DNA from: Solirubrobacter sp963837485
GTDB lineage: Bacteria > Actinomycetota > Thermoleophilia > Solirubrobacterales > Solirubrobacteraceae
Assembly: GCA_963837485.1 (NCBI GenBank)
Contig: CAWINP010000003.1
Location: forward strand, 1 to 64,000
DNA: 64,000 bases
Reading direction: 5' to 3'
Each line of letters starts with the position of its first letter. The first letter of the stretch is position 1. Under the pieces are notes generated by a model that was given only the letters and a program-made list of their open reading frames with translations, was not told where the DNA came from and searched no databases. This document shows positions 24,897 through 33,583 of this stretch, one piece after another. Both the position numbers and the translations under genes were made by a program.

Positions 24897-25682
24897 TCAT
24901 CGACGGGCGGTGACGGTCTCCCGCAGCCGTTCGAGGCTGGTTCGGAGCACGCGCGAGACGTGCATCTGGGAGTAGCCGATGATCTCGCCGATCTGGGATT
25001 GCGTGAGATCCTCAGTGAAGCGCAGCCGCAGGATCTGCCGCTCGCGTTCGGAGAGATCGCTCAGCAGCCCGTCGAGCGCGGTGGCGTCTTCGGTCGCGCT
25101 GAAGCCGGCTTCCTCGACCGCGATCTCAAGCACGGGTTCGTCGGCATCGGGTGCCGGTTGATCGAGCGAGTCGGCTCGGCGAGCGCCGCGAGCCTGCAGC
25201 GCATCCAGGACCTGTTCGATCGTGGTTCCGGTGTGCTCGGCGAGCTCGGCGACGGTGGGGAAGCGCCCGAGCTGTGTCGCCAGCTCATTCGAGACCGTTT
25301 CGAGGCGCGTAGCGAGCGCTTGGAGGTCGCGCGGGACCCGGAGCGCCCAGCCGCGGTCGCGGAGGTGGCGCTTGAGCTCTCCCAGGATGGTCGGGAATGC
25401 GAACGACGAGAACGCCGTGCCGCGCTCAGGGTCGAACCGATCGATCGCCTTGACCAGTCCGATGGCGGCGACCTGCTCGAGGTCTTCGATGTCCTCGACG
25501 TTGCGATAGCGCCGCGCGAGGTGGTGCGCCAGCGGAAGGAACCGCTCCACGATCGCGTCGCGAGCCGCAGGGCTGCGATCGTGCGCCAGGCGCGTGAACA
25601 GCGCCCGCTCGTCCTCCCGGCCAAGCGCGTCGCGAGCCTGCGGGGTGTGACCGAGCTCGACGGCGGAGTCAGAGCCCACCAT
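24897..25682 (-). CDS. SigB/SigF-type RNA polymerase sigma factor
   Basis: The 261-residue protein has regions 2, 3 and 4 of group 3 sigma factors: LPLAHHLARRYRNVEDIEDL and EQVAAIGLVKAIDRFDPERG (region 2), FAFPTILGELKRHLRDRGW typical of SigB/SigF/SigG, region 3 (LGRFPTVAELAEHTGTT), and region 4 helix-turn-helix (LTQSQIGEIIGYSQMHVSRV). It would direct a general-stress or developmental regulon controlled by partner switching, in keeping with the nearby STAS gene. The MerR/KaiC pair lies divergently to the right. Confidence 0.92.
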   Translation of the reverse strand: MVGSDSAVELGHTPQARDALGREDERALFTRLAHDRSPAARDAIVERFLPLAHHLARRYRNVEDIEDLEQVAAIGLVKAIDRFDPERGTAFSSFAFPTILGELKRHLRDRGWALRVPRDLQALATRLETVSNELATQLGRFPTVAELAEHTGTTIEQVLDALQARGARRADSLDQPAPDADEPVLEIAVEEAGFSATEDATALDGLLSDLSERERQILRLRFTEDLTQSQIGEIIGYSQMHVSRVLRTSLERLRETVTARR

Positions 25683-25797
25683 GCGACGACGGTACCACCT
25701 ACTGATGAGGTTGTGAAGAGCTTATGTCGTCAGAACTTGAGCAGATACGGTTCGAGACCTCGCCACATCGCTTCGCGATCGGTTAGCATTCACGGGC

Positions 25798-26472
25798 GTG
25801 TCGGATGCTCCTGGCGGCAGCCGCGGCGTGTACAGCATTGGTGCGGTGGCTCGAATGCTCGACATTCCCGTCGCGACGATCCGCAACTGGGAGGAGCGCT
25901 ACGCGGCGATCGTCCCGGAGCGAAGCCCCGGAGGTCATCGCCTGTACTCAGGCGATCACGTGGCGCAGTTGCGCTTCGTCGCCATCGAGATGTCGCGCGG
26001 GCTGTCGGCGGCCGACGCGCATCGCCTGCTCGCCGAGGACGCCGCGGGTGGCCAGCCGGTGCTGCAGGAGAGGCCGGCCGCCGGCACGCGCCTGCTCGTG
26101 CTGCTGGCCGAGCGCGATCGCGTGGCGGCGGACCTCGCGCAGTTCTTCCTGCGCGCCGAGGGGTATGACGTCCACTTGGCGCTGGCGGTCGATGAGGCCG
26201 AGCAGCAGTGGCGGGAGCGTGAGCCGCAGCTCGCGATCGTCGAGCTGATGATCTCCGGGGGTCGCGGCGCGGAACTGTGCCGGCATCTGAAGCAGCATGG
26301 TTCCGGAGCGGTGCTGGCCGTCTCGGTTCTCGAGGCTGGCGATGAGGCGCTGGCCAGCGGTGCCGACGCCTTTCTGCAGAAGCCGCTTGACCCGGTCGAA
26401 CTGGTCTCGACCGTCAAGGACCTGGTCGGAGCGAGCGCGCTGGTCGCCCACCGCGGACGCGAGACTCCGTAG
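25798..26472 (+). CDS. MerR-type HTH fused to a receiver-like domain
   Basis: Residues 1-80 are a MerR winged helix (YSIGAVARMLDIPVATIRNW, ERYAAIVPERSPGGHRLYS). Residues 95-210 form a receiver-like alpha/beta domain: LLVLLAERDRVAADLAQFFL, AIVELMISGGRG, GADAFLQKPLDPVELV. The usual phospho-accepting Asp is replaced: the VELMIS segment has Glu two residues from where Asp is expected, so phosphorylation is doubtful; the lysine (QKP) is kept. The stop overlaps the start of the KaiC-like gene (TAGTG), implying joint function. Confidence 0.85.
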   Translation: MSDAPGGSRGVYSIGAVARMLDIPVATIRNWEERYAAIVPERSPGGHRLYSGDHVAQLRFVAIEMSRGLSAADAHRLLAEDAAGGQPVLQERPAAGTRLLVLLAERDRVAADLAQFFLRAEGYDVHLALAVDEAEQQWREREPQLAIVELMISGGRGAELCRHLKQHGSGAVLAVSVLEAGDEALASGADAFLQKPLDPVELVSTVKDLVGASALVAHRGRETP

Positions 26473-27863
26473 TGGACGAGCGCGCGACGACCGGGGACGC
26501 CGGTCTGGATCGGATCCTCGGCGGCGGCCTGCCCCCGAACGGCATCAACCTGATCATGGGGCGACCGGGCTCCGGCAAGACGATCCTGTGCCAGCAGTTC
26601 ATGTTCGCCCGGGCGACCGACGAGCGCCCCGCCGTCTATCTGTCGACGGTCTCGGAGCCCTTCGAGAAGATCGTCCGCTATGTCCAGCCGTTCAGCTTCT
26701 TCGATCCTGGGGCGGTCGGTCGCTCCATCTTCTACGAGGACCTCGGCCCGGTACTCGCCGGCGAGGGCGGACTGACTGCGGTCACCGAGCGGATCGACGA
26801 CCTCATCAAGGAGCACAGACCAGGGATCATCGCCATCGACAGCTTCAAGGCGCTGGCCACATTCGCGGACGACGCGCGCGCATTCCGGCGCTTCCTGCAC
26901 AACCTCGCCGCCCTGCTCAGCGCCTTTCCCGCCACGTGCTTCTGGATCGGGGAGTACAGCGAGGAGGAGACACGCACCGCGCCGGAGTTCGCCGTCGCCG
27001 ACGCGATCGTCTCGCTCGCCACGGAGCGCATGAACGAGCGCACGCACCGGCTGATCGAGGTGACCAAGCTCCGCGGGAGCGACTTCCGCTCAGGACGGCA
27101 CACGTATCGACTGTCCGCGGACGGCATCACCGTCTTCCCCCGGCTGGCCGACCCTGGCCGCGAGGGCGGCTACCGGCTCAGCGATGACCGCATCTCGTCC
27201 GGCATCGCGCCGCTGGACACGATGCTGGCCGAAGGCTACGCGCCCGGCAGCTCCACGCTGGTGGCCGGGCCCTCGGGAGCCGGCAAGACCCTGATGGGAC
27301 TTCACTTCATCTTCAGCGGCGCCGCGACGGGCCAGCCCGGCGTGATCGCGACGCTGCAGGAGAACCCCATCCAGCTGCAGAAGATCGCCCGCGGCTTCGG
27401 CTGGTCGCTCGACCACGAGCAGGTCGCCGTCATGTACCGATCGCCCAACGACGTCTACATCGACGAATGGGTGTACGAGCTGCTCGAGCTGATCGAAGCC
27501 ACCCACGCCACGCGCGTCCTGATCGATGGTCTCAGCGACCTCCAGTACGCCACCCCCGATCCCATTCGCTTCCGCGAGTTCATCTACTCGCTCATGCAGC
27601 GCCTCTCGCGCGGCGGCATCAGCCCGCTCATGACCAGCGAGATCCCCGACCTCTTCCATGTCGGCCGCCTCGCCGAATACGGCATCTCGCACCTCTCCGA
27701 CAACGTCATCCTGCTCCAGTATCTGCGCGGCAACGCACGCCTCCTGCGCACGGTGACGATCCTCAAGTCACGCGCAAGCGCCCACGACCCCGCGATCCGC
27801 GAGTTCGAGATCACCCCGGACGGCATCGTCCTCGGAGAGCCGATCGCGCCCGAGCGCGGCTAG
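26472..27863 (+). CDS. KaiC-like double-domain RecA ATPase
   Basis: GTG 26472. The 463-residue protein has two KaiC/RadA-type domains. Domain one: Walker A GRPGSGKT at residues 30-37, Walker B in GIIAIDSFKAL. Domain two: Walker A GPSGAGKT at about 265-272 and VLIDGLSDL. Catalytic glutamates after each Walker A region (TVSEPFEK, TLQENPIQLQ) are present. No KaiA or KaiB genes are near, so this is a KaiC homologue outside the clock, probably a signalling ATPase coupled to the MerR-receiver protein. A C-terminal GEPIAPERG ends without the long KaiC autophosphorylation tail. Confidence 0.88.
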   Translation: MDERATTGDAGLDRILGGGLPPNGINLIMGRPGSGKTILCQQFMFARATDERPAVYLSTVSEPFEKIVRYVQPFSFFDPGAVGRSIFYEDLGPVLAGEGGLTAVTERIDDLIKEHRPGIIAIDSFKALATFADDARAFRRFLHNLAALLSAFPATCFWIGEYSEEETRTAPEFAVADAIVSLATERMNERTHRLIEVTKLRGSDFRSGRHTYRLSADGITVFPRLADPGREGGYRLSDDRISSGIAPLDTMLAEGYAPGSSTLVAGPSGAGKTLMGLHFIFSGAATGQPGVIATLQENPIQLQKIARGFGWSLDHEQVAVMYRSPNDVYIDEWVYELLELIEATHATRVLIDGLSDLQYATPDPIRFREFIYSLMQRLSRGGISPLMTSEIPDLFHVGRLAEYGISHLSDNVILLQYLRGNARLLRTVTILKSRASAHDPAIREFEITPDGIVLGEPIAPERG

Positions 27864-27875
27864 CACGAGGGCGGC

Positions 27876-27895
27876 GCGACCACTGCGGCGGTCGC
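27876..27895. terminator. Hairpin between convergent genes
   Basis: GCGACC/GGTCGC with an 8-base loop, extended by outer CGAG/CTCG pairing across a bulge, lies between the KaiC-like gene and the convergent propeller gene. No T-run. Confidence 0.35.
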
Positions 27896-27942
27896 CTCGG
27901 CCACAACGTCGAGGTCGTCAACCACAACCGCTGAGCGAGGGA

Positions 27943-30900
27943 TTAGGAGCGAGCCCGGCGTACCGTCTCGCAGTCGCGTGCGACGCGGTCGCCGCGATCG
28001 GCCTTCGCGACGTCGCGGCCCGCGCCGCACGTCAGGCGGTCGCCGCCGGCCCCGTCGCGCGCGTCAAGCGTGTCGCGGCCGCGGCCGCCGTCCAGAACGT
28101 CGCGGCCCGGGCCGCCCACGAGCACGTCGTCGCCGGCATCGCCGAACAGGCGGTCGGCGCCGGCGCCGCCTGAGATGCGATCGGCGCCGCCGAGGCCGTG
28201 CAGGACGTCGGCGCGGCCGGTCCCCGTCAGCGTGTCGCCCCGCTCGCTCGGGCCCGCAGCCGGCGGGAGCGGGGCCGGCGTGGCGGTCGGCGCCGGCGTG
28301 GCGCTCGGCGCCGGCGGGTCGGGATCGCGCGGACGCGGCACGGCGAGCGCCGCGGAGTCGGCGACCGCGACGCCGCCCGGCCCGCTCGCGGCTACCCGGC
28401 ACGTCAGCGCGTGCCCGAGATCGGCCGCCGAGATCGCGTAGGCGGCGCCGGTCGCGACCACGGCGGCGCCGTCGCGCAGCCACGACAGCGCGAGGCTCGC
28501 GGCGTCGGTCCACACGCCGGGCGTGCAGGTCAGGGCCGCACCGAGCGCGGCGGCGCCGTGGACCTGCGGCGCGGCGGTTGCGGCGGGAGGATCCCAGCCG
28601 ACGACGACGGCCGCCGAGCGCGCCGTGACCTCGACCCAGTCGGCGTTGTGGGCGACGACCGCGCAGCTCACCACCGCGCCGCGGTCTCCGGCCTCGAGCA
28701 TCAGCCGGTCACCCGGCCAACTCCAGCGCGGCTCGCCGCCGACCGTCCACTCGTAGCGGAAGCCTGCGGCCCCCGTCCACGCCCCCTGATCGCACGACAC
28801 CGTGCGGCCGGCGAGCGCCGTGCCGACGACGCGCGGCGCGACCAGATTGGCCGGCGGCAGCAGCGGCACAACGAGCGCATTGCTCATCGCCGAGGCCTCG
28901 CCGCCGCCGTTGCGCGCGACGATCCAGCAGAACACCGATGTCCCGCGGTCCGCCTCGCGGACCGCGTACTGCGGATCGGTCCCGACGACGTCGCTCCCGC
29001 TCCACCACTCGTAGCGGTAGCTGAGCGCGGTCGTCGTGCTCCAGGTGCCCGGCTGGCACGTGAGCGTCTCGCCGGGCAGCGCGGTCCCGGCGAGCGCCGG
29101 CGCGGTGAGCAGCGCAGGCGCGGGCGGTGGCGTGACGGCCGGCGCGAGCGCGGCGGCGCGCCCGCCCGGTCCCACCGCGACGACGCGGCAGGCGATCGGC
29201 CGGTCGGCGTCGGCGCCGGTCACGCGGTAGGTCGCCGCGGTCTCGCCGTCGATGTCGTCGCCGCCGCGAAGCCAGCGGAACTCGTATGCGGTCGGGGCGC
29301 CGCTCCAGTCGCCCGCGAGGCAGGTCAGGGTCTGCTCGTACTCGGGCGTGCCCGCGATCGACGGCGCCCCGACGCTCACCGGCGGCGGAGGGCCGCCCGC
29401 GGGGCCGGACTCCGCCGCCGCCGCCCCGCCGAGATTGCGCGCGGTGACCGCACAGGTGAGTGCGTGGCCGGCGTCCTGCGGCGCGACCGCGTACGACGGG
29501 CCGGTCGCGATCGCGACGCCGTCGCGGCGCCACTCGTACGCGTAGGTCAGCGGGTCGTGCTCCCACGACCCGGTGGAGCACGTCAGCGTCCCGCCCACAT
29601 CGGAGATCGAGGGCGACGTGGTGCTCGCCGGCGCGAGCGTGAACGAGGCGAAGCCGCGCTCGCGGTGCTGGCGGTGCTCGACCCAGTGGAAGCTGCCGCC
29701 GATCAGCACCGACGAGCCGCCGGCCAGCAGCGCGTGGATCACGCTGTCGACCGGCGGGAGCGCCTGCACGCGCGCCCCGTCGAGCTTGCGCAGACGCGCG
29801 AAGATCGCCTCGTCGGCATCCCACGAGTCCGGCGTGCGCGCGCCGCCCACGTAGACATCGTCCGCGGTCGCCGCGAGCGCCTGGACGGCGATGCCCTCGC
29901 TCATGCGCGCGTCCCAGCTCGTCAGGGCGCCGGTGCCGGCGTCGACGGCGGCGACGTCGCGCCGCGGCTCTCCGTTCATCGTCGTGAACGCGCCGCCGGC
30001 GTACAGCGTGTCGCCGTCAACGAGCAGCGCGCGCACGTCGCCCGGGCCCGGCTGCGCGGCGAAGCCATCGAGCGGCTCGCCCGCCGCGTCGACGGCCGCC
30101 AGCCGCGCGTGCGGCTCGCCGCCGACGGTCGCGAACGCGCCGCCGAGGAACGTGGTGGCGCCGCGGCGCGCGAGCGCGAGCACGCCGCCGCCGAGCGCCT
30201 CCGGCGCCCACGCCTGCACGGCGCCGTCCGCGAGCGCGACCGCCGCCGCGCCGTGGCGCGGCTGGCCGCCGACCGCCGCGAACGAGCCGCCGACGTAGGC
30301 GGTGCCGCCGTCGAGCGCGAGCGCGCGCACCGGCGCGTCGGCGCCGGGGTTCCAGGCCGTCGCCGCTCCCGCCGCGTCGATCGCCGCCAGCCGCGAGCGC
30401 GCGAGCCCGCCGGCGTGCGTGAACTCGCCGCCCGCGATCACCGTCGCCCCGCTCAGCGCGAGCGCGCGCACCGGCGCGTCGGCGCCGGGGTCCCAGGCGG
30501 TCAGCTCGTCGCTCGCGAGGTCGACGGCCGCGAGGCGGTCGCGATCGACGCCGCCGATCGAGGCGAACCATCCGCCGGCCGCGACGTCGCCGCCCTGCAC
30601 GGCGATCGCGCGCACCTTGCCGCCGTCGTCGCCGGGCATTCCGGCGCGGAACCGCTCCTCGCCGGTCGCGAGGTCGATCGCCATCAGGGACGGCTTGGAG
30701 TCGTACGTGATCCCCGGATCGACGTCGAAGGTCGCGGCGATGTAGAGCGTGCCGCCGGCGACCGTCGCCGTCGTGTAGCTGCCCGTCCACGGCGCGCCGG
30801 GGACCATCGCGCCGGTCTGCGCGTCGAGCGCGGCGAGGTAGCAGAACGAGCTCCCGATCCATGCCGCGTCGCCGCTCGTATAGACGGTGTCGGTGGCGGC

Positions 30901-31797
30901 GGCGTAGCTGAGCTTCGCGATCGAGCGGCTCGCGCTCGGCGCCCAGGCGGTCAGCGTGCCGGCGGCGAGGTCGAACGCCGCCAGGCGCCCGCGCGCGTCG
31001 GGCCCGACCTGTGTGAACTCGCCGGCGACGTACAGCGTGGTCGCGCTCGCCTCCAACGCCGTCACCCGCGGCTCGTCGAGCGCCGGCGCCCAGCCGGTCA
31101 GCGCGCCGCCGGCCTCGAACGCGGCCAGGCCGCTGCGCGCCGTGCCGGCGATCGCCGAGAACGAGCCGCCCGCGAACAGTCGCCCTCCGGCCGCCTCCAG
31201 CGCCGAGATGTCGCCGTCGGGCTGCGGCGCCCAGGCGGTCGGCGCGCCGGTCGCCCAGTCGACCGCGGCGAGGCTCGCGCGCGACTGCCCGGCGACACGC
31301 GTGAACCCCCCGCCGACGTACAGCGTCGCGCCGACGAGCGCGAGCGCGCCCACCTCGCCCTCCGTGCCCTCGCTCATGACCGCGGGCGCGAACGCGGGGT
31401 CGACGCGGCCGTCGGCGAGCACGTGGGCCAGGCTCGAGCGCGCGACGCCGCCGATCTTGCGGAACGAGCCGCCGACGTACCAGCCTCCCACGCCGTCGGG
31501 CTCGATCACGCGCACGTAACCGTCGCCGACGCTCGGGAAGCCGAGGTCGGGCGACCCGGTCGCCGCGTCGAGCTTCGCCAGCCCAGGCAGTCGCGGTCCG
31601 GCGTAGCGGAAGCCGCCGCCGAGATAGAGCGTGTCGCCGGCGCGCGCGAGCGCGTAGACGTCGCCGTCGAGCAGCCACGGGTGGTCGTCCGCGGTCGACG
31701 GCAGCGACGTCGCGCTCGCGCTCCCCGTCGCCACGACGGCCAGGACCGCGAGCGCGCCGATGAGCGCCCAGCTCAGCCTGTGCCATCCGCGTCTCAT
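27943..31797 (-). CDS. Large secreted propeller/Ig-like/RTX protein
   Basis: ATG 31797 gives a signal peptide (WALIGALAVLAVVATGSASA) and 1284 residues. Residues 40-710 are about fourteen delta-60-like propeller repeats (LYVGGGFTRVAGQSRASLAA, DTLYAGGAFTTMNGEPRRDV). Residues 715-1160 hold five Ig-like repeats, each with a Cys pair and a tryptophan (TLTCLAGDWSGAPTAYEFRW). From about 1185 come hemolysin-type calcium repeats (GGAGADRLFGDAGDDVLVGG), then a basic end. RTX repeats fold in calcium outside the cell, so this is probably a large secreted or surface adhesin. Alternative roles as an enzyme scaffold cannot be ruled out. Codon use is uniform, without frameshifts. Confidence 0.88.
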   Translation of the reverse strand: MRRGWHRLSWALIGALAVLAVVATGSASATSLPSTADDHPWLLDGDVYALARAGDTLYLGGGFRYAGPRLPGLAKLDAATGSPDLGFPSVGDGYVRVIEPDGVGGWYVGGSFRKIGGVARSSLAHVLADGRVDPAFAPAVMSEGTEGEVGALALVGATLYVGGGFTRVAGQSRASLAAVDWATGAPTAWAPQPDGDISALEAAGGRLFAGGSFSAIAGTARSGLAAFEAGGALTGWAPALDEPRVTALEASATTLYVAGEFTQVGPDARGRLAAFDLAAGTLTAWAPSASRSIAKLSYAAATDTVYTSGDAAWIGSSFCYLAALDAQTGAMVPGAPWTGSYTTATVAGGTLYIAATFDVDPGITYDSKPSLMAIDLATGEERFRAGMPGDDGGKVRAIAVQGGDVAAGGWFASIGGVDRDRLAAVDLASDELTAWDPGADAPVRALALSGATVIAGGEFTHAGGLARSRLAAIDAAGAATAWNPGADAPVRALALDGGTAYVGGSFAAVGGQPRHGAAAVALADGAVQAWAPEALGGGVLALARRGATTFLGGAFATVGGEPHARLAAVDAAGEPLDGFAAQPGPGDVRALLVDGDTLYAGGAFTTMNGEPRRDVAAVDAGTGALTSWDARMSEGIAVQALAATADDVYVGGARTPDSWDADEAIFARLRKLDGARVQALPPVDSVIHALLAGGSSVLIGGSFHWVEHRQHRERGFASFTLAPASTTSPSISDVGGTLTCSTGSWEHDPLTYAYEWRRDGVAIATGPSYAVAPQDAGHALTCAVTARNLGGAAAAESGPAGGPPPPVSVGAPSIAGTPEYEQTLTCLAGDWSGAPTAYEFRWLRGGDDIDGETAATYRVTGADADRPIACRVVAVGPGGRAAALAPAVTPPPAPALLTAPALAGTALPGETLTCQPGTWSTTTALSYRYEWWSGSDVVGTDPQYAVREADRGTSVFCWIVARNGGGEASAMSNALVVPLLPPANLVAPRVVGTALAGRTVSCDQGAWTGAAGFRYEWTVGGEPRWSWPGDRLMLEAGDRGAVVSCAVVAHNADWVEVTARSAAVVVGWDPPAATAAPQVHGAAALGAALTCTPGVWTDAASLALSWLRDGAAVVATGAAYAISAADLGHALTCRVAASGPGGVAVADSAALAVPRPRDPDPPAPSATPAPTATPAPLPPAAGPSERGDTLTGTGRADVLHGLGGADRISGGAGADRLFGDAGDDVLVGGPGRDVLDGGRGRDTLDARDGAGGDRLTCGAGRDVAKADRGDRVARDCETVRRARS

Positions 31798-31894
31798 GCT
31801 GCTCGTTCCCTCGGGATCGGCCGGCGGCGGCGCCACTTGAGGGCCGCGGATGTGGCGCTGGCGGGAGGACCCGAGCTGATCGTCCGGGGATCGC

Positions 31895-32026
31895 CTAGCC
31901 GGGCCCGACGACGCCGCTGAGGTGCAGCGCGATGACGAGCACGACCAGCGTCGCGATCGCGGCGATGAGCCAGATCGGGGGACCGTTGCGCTGGGGTTCC
32001 GGATCTTGCTCGGAGAGGCTCGGCAC
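31895..32026 (-). CDS. Small single-pass membrane protein (43 aa)
   Basis: GTG 32026 has a strong ribosome site (AAGGGAGAA) four bases before it. The product starts MPSLSEQDPEPQRNGPP and continues as one membrane helix (IWLIAAIATLVVLVIALHL). It begins 11 bases after the stop of the ABC permease gene and is likely co-transcribed with the exporter, perhaps as an accessory subunit. Its size means conservation is the only firm test. Confidence 0.6.
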   Translation of the reverse strand: MPSLSEQDPEPQRNGPPIWLIAAIATLVVLVIALHLSGVVGPG

Positions 32027-32036
32027 GGTTCTCCCT

Positions 32037-32786
32037 TCAGTCGACGTCTCGGCGGGCAAGCGTCATGGCGCCGGCGGCGGCGGCCAGCGCCGCGTAGACG
32101 ATCAGCAGCACCAGGCCGAGGCCTGGCGCGACGAGCGCGTCGGCGAGCTGGCTCTGGATCGCGCCGGTGGCCGCGCCCGCGCTCGCCTCGGGGGCGTACT
32201 TGGCCACCCCGGGGACGTCGCCGAGCAGGAGCGGCTCGAGCAGCAGCAGCCAGACGCACAGGCCGGCGACGGCCGCGACCTGGTTGCGGATCAGCGCGCC
32301 CACTCCCACCCCGATCGCCGCGAACAGCGCGCCGGCGAATGCGCCGCCGGCGAGGAGCTGGACGTAGTCGCCGGCGCCGAGCCGGATCTGGATTCCGCGC
32401 AGCGCGAGCCCGGCGGCCTCACCGCCGGCGTTCAGCGCCTCGGCCACGAGCACTGCCCCGGCGCCGGCGAGCATGCTCGCGACGACCTTGGCCGCCACCA
32501 CCCGCGACCGCCGCGGAGTGACGAGCAGCGTCGGGCGGATGGTGCCGGTGCGGAACTCGGTCGTGATCGACAGTGCACCGGCCAGCGCGGCGAAGAGGAC
32601 GCCGACGCTCGTTCCGAGCCCGAGGATCCGCATCTGGTTGCTCTCGCGCGAAAGCTGGTGTATGCCCAGGCTGGCGACGTGCAGCGCGACGACGAGGAGG
32701 ACGAGCCCGACCAACCACGCGAGCAGGACGACGGTGGTGCGCGTGGTGCGCAGCTTGTGCAGTTCGGAGCGCAGTTGCGCGGTCAT
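32037..32786 (-). CDS. ABC-2 type exporter permease
   Basis: The 249-residue protein has six membrane helices: after MTAQLRSELHKLRTTRTT the first helix (VVLLAWLVGLVLLVVALHVA), then FRTGTIRPTLLVTPRRSRVV, the classic loop of the ABC2-type NatB/YhaP-like permease with FRTGT, then four more. It overlaps the ATPase gene by four bases and forms an exporter with it. Substrate unknown; such pairs often confer peptide or antibiotic tolerance. Small membrane protein follows. Confidence 0.87.
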   Translation of the reverse strand: MTAQLRSELHKLRTTRTTVVLLAWLVGLVLLVVALHVASLGIHQLSRESNQMRILGLGTSVGVLFAALAGALSITTEFRTGTIRPTLLVTPRRSRVVAAKVVASMLAGAGAVLVAEALNAGGEAAGLALRGIQIRLGAGDYVQLLAGGAFAGALFAAIGVGVGALIRNQVAAVAGLCVWLLLLEPLLLGDVPGVAKYAPEASAGAATGAIQSQLADALVAPGLGLVLLIVYAALAAAAGAMTLARRDVD

Positions 32787-33481
32787 GCCGTGAGCTCCAG
32801 GTAGAGGTCCTCGAGCTCGCCGGCGAGCTCGGACAGGCCGCGCGTGGCGACGAGTCGGCCGTGATTGAGGATCAGCACGGAGTCGACCGTCTGCGCCACC
32901 TCGGAGAGGACGTGGCTTGAGATCAGCACGGTCCGGCCGGACCGCGCGAACTGGCGCAGGAAGCCGCGCAGCCAGTGCATCCCGGCGGGATCGAGGCCGT
33001 TCGCGGGCTCGTCGAGGATCAGCAGCTCGGGGTCGCCGAGCAGCGCCCCCGCCAGGCCGAGCCGCTGGCGCATCCCCAGCGAATAGGTCCGGACCGCGCG
33101 GCCGGCGGCGGCCGTCAGCTCGACCAGGTCGAGCACCTCCTCCACTCGCGCGAAGCCGATCTCGGCTGCCAGGGCGAGCGCGCGCAGGTGGTTTCGCCCC
33201 GAGCGGCCGGGATCGAAGTCGCCGGACTCGAGCACGGCGCCGATGCGGCGGGACGGCCGCTCGAGCTCGCGATAGCGACGCCCGAGCACCAGGGCGCCGC
33301 CGGCCGTCGGCTCCGCGAGACCGAGCAGCAGCCGCAGGGTCGTGGTCTTGCCGGCCCCGTTGGGCCCGAGGAAGCCCGTGATGGTTCCGGGCTCCAGCGC
33401 GAAGCTGAGGTCGTCGACGGCGACGAGATCGCCGTAGCGCTTGGTCAGGTGGTCGGCAGCGAGGACGGGCATCGGCGACAT
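32783..33481 (-). CDS. ABC exporter ATPase
   Basis: The 232-residue ATPase shows Walker A (GPNGAGKTTT), Q-loop region (AVLESGDFDPG), signature YSLGMRQRLGLAGALL, Walker B LLILDEPANGLDP and the switch His in VLISSHVLSE. It belongs to the bacitracin/natamycin-type exporter ATPases. Divergent from a NarL-type two-component system, whose response regulator is a good candidate controller through the palindrome at 33531-33546. Confidence 0.92.
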   Translation of the reverse strand: MSPMPVLAADHLTKRYGDLVAVDDLSFALEPGTITGFLGPNGAGKTTTLRLLLGLAEPTAGGALVLGRRYRELERPSRRIGAVLESGDFDPGRSGRNHLRALALAAEIGFARVEEVLDLVELTAAAGRAVRTYSLGMRQRLGLAGALLGDPELLILDEPANGLDPAGMHWLRGFLRQFARSGRTVLISSHVLSEVAQTVDSVLILNHGRLVATRGLSELAGELEDLYLELTA

Positions 33482-33530
33482 CCTCGGTGCCGTCCGGCCC
33501 CGTGTCCTGGGCCGCGCGCCGTATTCGATC

Positions 33531-33546
33531 TACTCCTCGCGGAGTA
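33531..33546. promoter_or_regulatory. Palindrome in the divergent exporter/two-component intergenic region
   Basis: TACTCC-TCGC-GGAGTA, a 6-bp-arm inverted repeat, lies between the ABC ATPase start (33481) and the kinase start (33584). Position and size suit a dimeric regulator such as the NarL-type protein encoded downstream; this link is an inference. Confidence 0.4.
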
Positions 33547-33583
33547 TGCACGGGCGGAGGGCGGCGGCTACATTCGCGACACC

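Noticed and set aside
28198..31920. A 1240-codon open frame on the plus strand opposite the giant surface protein
   Set aside because: It is the GC-driven shadow of the minus-strand gene: it is Arg/Ala-rich, lacks a signal or domain, and the opposite frame has clear repeats and a signal peptide.
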